A DNA stretch of 64,000 bases from Oceanobacillus arenosus (lineage in GTDB: Bacteria; Bacillota; Bacilli; Bacillales; Amphibacillaceae), in contig NZ_PIOC01000033.1 in NCBI RefSeq assembly GCF_003369575.1, positions 92,380 to 156,379 on the forward strand. The letters run 5' to 3'. Shown one piece after another: positions 58,935 through 64,000 of this stretch (its first letter is position 1; every line of letters starts with the position of its first letter). Under the pieces are notes generated by a model. That model searched no databases. It was given only the letters and a program-made list of their open reading frames with translations, and was not told where the DNA came from. The position numbers and the translations under genes were made by a program.

Positions 58935-60164
58935 ATGCGAATTATTTCAAAGCTATTGCCGGCATCAAAATTGAAGCTGGTTATATCAGTAATTGGTATT
59001 TTAGCGCTTGTTTTGTTTTCATGGTTCATACTATTTGAAGCAACGAAGGCGGAAGTAGTAATCTCAGATAACGGGGAAAAACAAACAATCGACACACATA
59101 TCAATACTGTAGGAGAGCTACTTAACGAAGTAGGGATTGTTGTTTCAGATCATGATGTATTGTCACATGATAAAAATGCGGCAATCGAAAATGGAATGAC
59201 AATTAATTATGAAAGTGCAAAACAAATTACTGTAACAATCGATGGCAATAATCTTACATATTATACAACTGCAGATACGGTGGGAGACTTCCTTACAGAG
59301 CAGGATCTTTCATTTACAGCACATGATATTGTTTCACATAAAGCTACGGAATCAACAGCGGATGGCTTACAAATTGATGTTATCACTGCATACCAAGTAG
59401 CGGTTCATGACGGTGGTAAAGAACAGACCGTATGGACGACAGGCGGATCGGTGGCTGATTTACTAAATACAAACGAGATTAAGCTAAACGAGCATGATCG
59501 AATCGTGCCGAATGTAGAAGAAATGGTTAATAATAAGACGACGATTTCTATTGTCAGAGTCGATAAGATGGTAGATGAAGTGAATGAGAATGTTAGCTTT
59601 ACTACTGAGAAGCAACAGGATAGCACCCTTTTTGAAGGAGAAGAAAGGGTAATTACCCAAGGTCAAGATGGGGTCGTTGTGAAGAAATATGAGATCACAA
59701 CGGAAAATGGTATCGAGGTAAGTCGTGAGCTTGTAAACGAGGAAGTTAAAGAGGCAAGTATTAATCGCGTCATTGCAGTTGGTACGAAGAAACCGCAAGC
59801 AAATCAAGGAATCGTTACATTAGCGAGCACATCATCAAGTGGGGAGAATTTGGTACAAACAAGTACAGGTGGAAATACACTAACGATGACTGCTAGTGCG
59901 TTCACATCAAAATGTGATGGCTGTTCAGGTTATACTGCTACAGGGATTGATTTAAGTGCCAATCCACATATGAAAGTAATTGCAGTGGACCCAAACGTGA
60001 TCCCACTTGGATCAAAGGTGTGGATTGAAGGATATGGCGTAGCAGTCGCTGGAGATACTGGTGGTGCTATTAATGGCAACCGAATCGATGTCCATGTCCC
60101 TACGAAGGCAGATGCATATAGTTGGGGAGTAAAGACAGTTCAAGTAAAGATTCTTGATTCTTAA
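58935..60164 (+). CDS. yabE: YabE: DUF348-G5-3D cell-wall protein (Rpf-like)
   Basis: This 409-residue exported protein has an N-terminal membrane anchor (about residues 12-36). Three DUF348 repeats follow (about 45-90, 103-150, 161-205), then a G5 domain (about 215-290) and a C-terminal 3D domain (about 310-408) with conserved Asp residues in GIDLSANP, VIPLGSKVWIEGYG and GNRIDVHVP. The 3D domain suggests lytic transglycosylase activity on peptidoglycan; B. subtilis YabE is a resuscitation-factor-like wall enzyme. AGAGGAGG lies upstream. Confidence 0.93.
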   Translation: MRIISKLLPASKLKLVISVIGILALVLFSWFILFEATKAEVVISDNGEKQTIDTHINTVGELLNEVGIVVSDHDVLSHDKNAAIENGMTINYESAKQITVTIDGNNLTYYTTADTVGDFLTEQDLSFTAHDIVSHKATESTADGLQIDVITAYQVAVHDGGKEQTVWTTGGSVADLLNTNEIKLNEHDRIVPNVEEMVNNKTTISIVRVDKMVDEVNENVSFTTEKQQDSTLFEGEERVITQGQDGVVVKKYEITTENGIEVSRELVNEEVKEASINRVIAVGTKKPQANQGIVTLASTSSSGENLVQTSTGGNTLTMTASAFTSKCDGCSGYTATGIDLSANPHMKVIAVDPNVIPLGSKVWIEGYGVAVAGDTGGAINGNRIDVHVPTKADAYSWGVKTVQVKILDS

Positions 60165-60177
60165 TGAATATAGGATA

Positions 60178-60216
60178 TATGCTCTTACCATGATAATATG
60201 GTAAGAGCATATTTTT
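60178..60216 (+). terminator. Intrinsic terminator of yabE
   Basis: ATGCTCTTACCAT GATAAT ATGGTAAGAGCAT, followed by ATTTTTT. Confidence 0.9.
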
Positions 60217-60399
60217 TCCGTAGACTCATTTTGTATCGTTTGTTTATATTTAGATAAACTGCCGATAACTTTAATTCAGAATTTCTTTGCCGAGGTCCGC
60301 AGCCCCCAAGAAACTCTACAGTTAAACTACCTATTTATAGATAGAGTTATGGTTTAATGATTTTTATATTGCATTAATTAATATTAACATCAGAAAGCT

Positions 60400-60590
60400 A
60401 TATCAGTCCGGGTGAGCGAAGGGCGGTGACTCCTGCGGGAACAGCAAGAGTCCGAAGACCCCGTAGGAAGTGCTTTTCTTCCGAGGAGGCTGAGGCCGTG
60501 CCCGCGGAAAGCATCCGCCCGTAGCGAACTCGGACGGCGGATTAGCACATACTATTTGTAATTCAGTTAGTCCGCAATTTACATCAACTG
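60400..60590 (+). repeat. GC-rich Bacillaceae-type intergenic repeat
   Basis: It contains GGTGACTCCTGCGGGAACAG, AAGACCCCGTAGGAAGTGC, GAGGAGGCTGAGGCCGTGCC and CGCGGAAAGCATCCGCCCG. It is much richer in GC than its surroundings and has several inverted pairs. CCCGCGGAAAGC also occurs in repeat A copy 1 (3542). The remaining gap 60217-60399 and 60591-60694 shows no gene. Confidence 0.65.
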
Positions 60591-60694
60591 TTAATTAGTA
60601 TTTATCACGTGGGTGATAATATCATGGGAGTTGTGTAAAGGAAATTATTATACTTTCATAATCAAATAGGAAGTAACCCGATGGAGGGAAAGTA

Positions 60695-62135
<1,441 letters not shown>

Positions 62136-62167
62136 TTCATTCTCTACACAATCTCTCTTTTTTTCGC

Positions 62168-62195
62168 ACAGTTAGGCAGTCACCCTCATAATCTA
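62168..62195 (+). promoter_or_regulatory. Possible sigma-K promoter of yabG
   Basis: ACA at 62168-62170, 16 bases, then CATAATCTA at 62187-62195 fits the mother-cell pattern AC-N16/17-CATANNNTA. It is about 43 bases before the yabG start. Confidence 0.55.
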
Positions 62196-62237
62196 TAGGA
62201 GATGCTTTCAAATGAATGAAGGCAGTGAGGTGAATGT

Positions 62238-63104
62238 ATGGATGCTAGTACAGGTACTTTGGTCACGCGTAAATCATATAATCATGATTTAATATTTCGG
62301 ATAGCGTACGTAAAAGACGGGATTGCCAATTTGTATGGAGAGGCAATTCGATTAGAGGCAGATGCACCGATTGAGGATTTAGTTGTCGTGGAGACACGAG
62401 AGTTAGAAAGAAGACGGCGAAATGGAAAAGAAAAGGAAGAGAATTCCTATCGTTTATTTCGCCAAGATTATCAATTAATGAAAGAGAAACGAGAATATCA
62501 GGCAACAGATGGGTATCAGGATTATGCAAAATATTTCCAATTGCCTACGAAAGTTCTTCATTTAGATGGGGATCCGATGTACTTAAGAAAGTGTATTTCC
62601 TTATATCAGCGTATGGGCTTGCAGGTGCACGGGGTACATTTGAATGAGAAGGATATGCCGACAGAGATTGGTTTGTTAATCGAGCGAATCCAGCCTAATA
62701 TTATTGTTATTACGGGTCATGATTCCTTTTCAAAAAACAAGGGTGCAAAGGAAGATCTTCGTGCATATCGGCATTCGAAGTATTTTGTGGAAACAGTAAG
62801 GGAAGCAAGACGCGTTAATCCACATCTTGACCAAATGGTAATTTTTGCAGGTGCATGTCAATCCCATTTTGAGTCCCTTATTCGCGCCGGAGCGAATTTT
62901 GCTAGTTCCCCTTTCCGAATTAATATTCATGCGCTAGATCCTGTTTATATTGCAGCAAAAGTGGCTTATACCCCATTCATGGAAAGTGTCAGTGTGTGGG
63001 ATGCATTAAAAAATACAATGACAGGTGAAAAAGGTATGGGCGGTATTGAGACAAGAGGGCTCCTTCGTACAGGAATGCCTTATTTAGAGGAAAATACAGA
63101 GTAA
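62238..63104 (+). CDS. yabG: Spore coat maturation protease YabG
   Basis: This 288-residue sporulation protease (peptidase family U57) processes coat proteins so that transglutaminase can cross-link them. Conserved blocks are the N-terminal RKSYNHDLIFRI, then VLHLDGDPMYLRKC, ITGHDSFSKNKG and ARRVNPHLDQMVIFAGACQS. GAGGTGA precedes ATG 62238. It lies between rsmA and veg, as in B. subtilis, with its own likely sigma-K promoter. Confidence 0.95.
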   Translation: MDASTGTLVTRKSYNHDLIFRIAYVKDGIANLYGEAIRLEADAPIEDLVVVETRELERRRRNGKEKEENSYRLFRQDYQLMKEKREYQATDGYQDYAKYFQLPTKVLHLDGDPMYLRKCISLYQRMGLQVHGVHLNEKDMPTEIGLLIERIQPNIIVITGHDSFSKNKGAKEDLRAYRHSKYFVETVREARRVNPHLDQMVIFAGACQSHFESLIRAGANFASSPFRINIHALDPVYIAAKVAYTPFMESVSVWDALKNTMTGEKGMGGIETRGLLRTGMPYLEENTE

Positions 63105-63108
63105 AGGG

Positions 63109-63151
63109 TATAACCCGCTTCTAATGGCTTAGATGCGGGTTATATCTTTTT
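63109..63151 (+). terminator. Intrinsic terminator of yabG
   Basis: TATAACCCGC pairs with GCGGGTTATA around about 16 bases, followed by TCTTTTT. Confidence 0.8.
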
Positions 63152-63243
63152 AGATATCCTATAAGATGGCAAAAAAAGTGGGAAAAAGGATACATAAAAT
63201 GTTAACATTTACAAATAATATCATTAATAGGCAAATTTTATTG

Positions 63244-63273
63244 TTGACACGAAAATTGAACTCCTGTTATAAT
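63244..63273 (+). promoter_or_regulatory. veg promoter P1 (sigma-A, extended -10)
   Basis: Perfect TTGACA (63244-63249), 18 bases, TGTTATAAT with perfect TATAAT (63268-63273). Confidence 0.75.
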
Positions 63274-63285
63274 ATAAAGTTTCAT

Positions 63286-63314
63286 TTGACTATTGACCAA
63301 GCATATGCTATAAT
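63286..63314 (+). promoter_or_regulatory. veg promoter P2 (sigma-A, extended -10)
   Basis: TTGACT (63286-63291), 17 bases, TGCTATAAT with perfect TATAAT (63309-63314). The start point would be about 15 bases before the veg start codon. Confidence 0.8.
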
Positions 63315-63336
63315 TGCTTTAGTGAGGTGGAGTGTA

Positions 63337-63603
63337 TTGGCTAAAACATTATTCGAAATTAAGCAAGGTCTTGAAGGTTATGTCGGAAAGCGGTTGGAAC
63401 TTACAGCCAACGGTGGAAGAAGAAAGACAATTGTACGATCGGGAGTATTGGCGGAAACATATCCTTCCGTATTTATTGTTGAGCTTGACCAAGACGAGAA
63501 TGCATTCGAGCGTGTTTCATACAGCTATGCAGACGTTTTAACAGAAACAGTAGAATTAAATTTCCTAGATGAACGAAATAAAGGATTATTAGTTGAGCAG
63601 TAG
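63337..63603 (+). CDS. veg: Veg protein
   Basis: This 88-residue protein matches B. subtilis Veg (86 residues) with [20 protein letters not shown] and [14 protein letters not shown]. It is reported to stimulate biofilm formation. The start is TTG 63337, giving [10 protein letters not shown], with GAGGTGG 7 bases upstream. Two tandem promoters precede it, consistent with very high vegetative expression. The terminator begins inside its last codons. Confidence 0.94.
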   Translation: MAKTLFEIKQGLEGYVGKRLELTANGGRRKTIVRSGVLAETYPSVFIVELDQDENAFERVSYSYADVLTETVELNFLDERNKGLLVEQ

Positions 63604-63628
63604 GCAGATAGTAGCCTATTGCTTTTTT
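63597..63628 (+). terminator. Intrinsic terminator of veg
   Basis: GCAGTAGGC pairs with GCCTATTGC (one wobble), followed by TTTTTT. The veg stop codon is in the left arm. Confidence 0.8.
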
Positions 63629-63771
63629 ATATAAGCTGTTACGACTTAATTGTATTTTGCATTTCCCTAAACTTTCCCTGATTTACATATATCTAACTCG
63701 TGTTGATTTCCACCTCTTACGCAAACTATGGATGTCGTAATCATTTGAATTGCGAAAGGGGTTGTTCTTTC

Positions 63772-63954
63772 ATGGCTAGACGTAGAGGGATTATGTCAGA
63801 CCAATTGAAAGAAGAAATTGCCAAGGAATTAGGTTTTTACGACACGGTACAACAAGAAGGATGGGGCGGAATCAAAGCTAGGGATGCCGGTAATATGGTG
63901 AAACGCGCGATTGAAATCGCTCAGGAAAGCATGAATCAGGACAGTAACCATTAG
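63772..63954 (+). CDS. sspF: Small acid-soluble spore protein, alpha/beta type (SspF)
   Basis: This 60-residue SASP binds and protects spore DNA. It begins [20 protein letters not shown], continues [20 protein letters not shown] with the conserved Glu-Gly pair, and ends in the [10 protein letters not shown] helix. B. subtilis SspF is 61 residues in the same place. AAAGGGG lies 10 bases upstream; a longer in-frame ATG at 63700 is not supported. Forespore (sigma-G) control is expected, but I could not pick a convincing promoter. Confidence 0.95.
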   Translation: MARRRGIMSDQLKEEIAKELGFYDTVQQEGWGGIKARDAGNMVKRAIEIAQESMNQDSNH

Positions 63955-63964
63955 ATAAGCTGTG

Positions 63965-64000
63965 CCGCCAAATTTTAGATAAAACTAAAATTTGGCGGCA
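63965..64000 (+). terminator. Intrinsic terminator of sspF (at window edge)
   Basis: TGCCGCCAAATTTTAG pairs with CTAAAATTTGGCGGCA around ATAAAA. The T-run, if any, is beyond the window. Confidence 0.75.

Noticed and set aside
60601..60625. TATCACGTGGGTGATAATATC as a fourth parS site
   Set aside because: It shares only CACGTG with parS; the flanks do not match TGTT/AACA.

Overview
The window is the chromosomal replication-origin region of a low-GC, endospore-forming Bacillaceae bacterium. Gene order follows the Bacillus subtilis origin almost gene for gene: ychF-yyzM-yyaC-parB-parA-noc-rsmG-mnmG-mnmE-jag-spoIIIJ-rnpA-rpmH | oriC-dnaA-dnaN-rlbA-recF-remB-gyrB-gyrA-yaaC-guaB-dacA-serS-dck-dgk-yaaH-yaaI-tadA-scr-dnaX-yaaK-recR-yaaL-bofA-csfB-yaaO-tmk-darA-yaaR-holB-ricT-yabA-yabB-yazA-rsmI-abrB-metG-tatD-yabE-rnmV-rsmA-yabG-veg-sspF. 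Spore genes (yyaC, bofA, csfB, yaaH, yabG, sspF) show an endospore former. The GC-rich intergenic repeats suggest an Oceanobacillus/Virgibacillus-type genome, but the genus is a guess.

Left arm (1-14.9 kb): nearly all genes run on the minus strand, away from oriC. They cover segregation (ParA/ParB, Noc, two perfect parS sites), tRNA U34 modification (MnmE/MnmG), 16S methylation (RsmG), membrane insertion (SpoIIIJ, Jag) and the rnpA-rpmH pair. A membrane protein of the YkvI type and a DUF554 protein are added relative to B. subtilis. A 56-codon unrecognised gene lies between jag and mnmE.

Origin (about 15.0-17.2 kb): a two-part oriC flanks dnaA. A cluster of DnaA boxes lies upstream. Downstream are further boxes, a run resembling DnaA-trios, and an AT-rich stretch before dnaN. 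Four head-to-head DnaA-box palindromes occur near 12.08, 17.05, 17.10 and 18.44 kb; the outer two sit in the loops of hairpins.

Right arm (17.2-64 kb): replication (dnaN, recF, gyrB, gyrA, dnaX, holB, yabA), nucleotide metabolism (guaB, dck, dgk, tmk), translation (serS with a serine T-box, metG, tRNA-Ser, tRNA-Arg, SRP RNA, rsmI, rsmA, rnmV), cell wall and spore genes. Departures from B. subtilis are: no rRNA operon at the gyrA-guaB or recR-csfB junctions; no pdxST between dacA and serS; a degenerate HD-GYP gene after gyrA; a RelP-type small alarmone synthetase, proC, tRNA-Arg and acsA around dck/dgk; and an accessory cluster at 38.6-40.9 kb.

The most unusual spot is in that cluster. The 3' remnants of a flavohemoglobin gene (hmp) and its NO-sensing repressor gene (nsrR) abut back-to-back at about 40.09 kb. 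The shared promoter and both N-terminal halves are missing, as expected from one deletion of roughly 1 kb. Several families of short intergenic repeats recur through the window. I saw no CRISPR array, prophage, insertion sequence or defence island; this is mostly a conserved housekeeping region.
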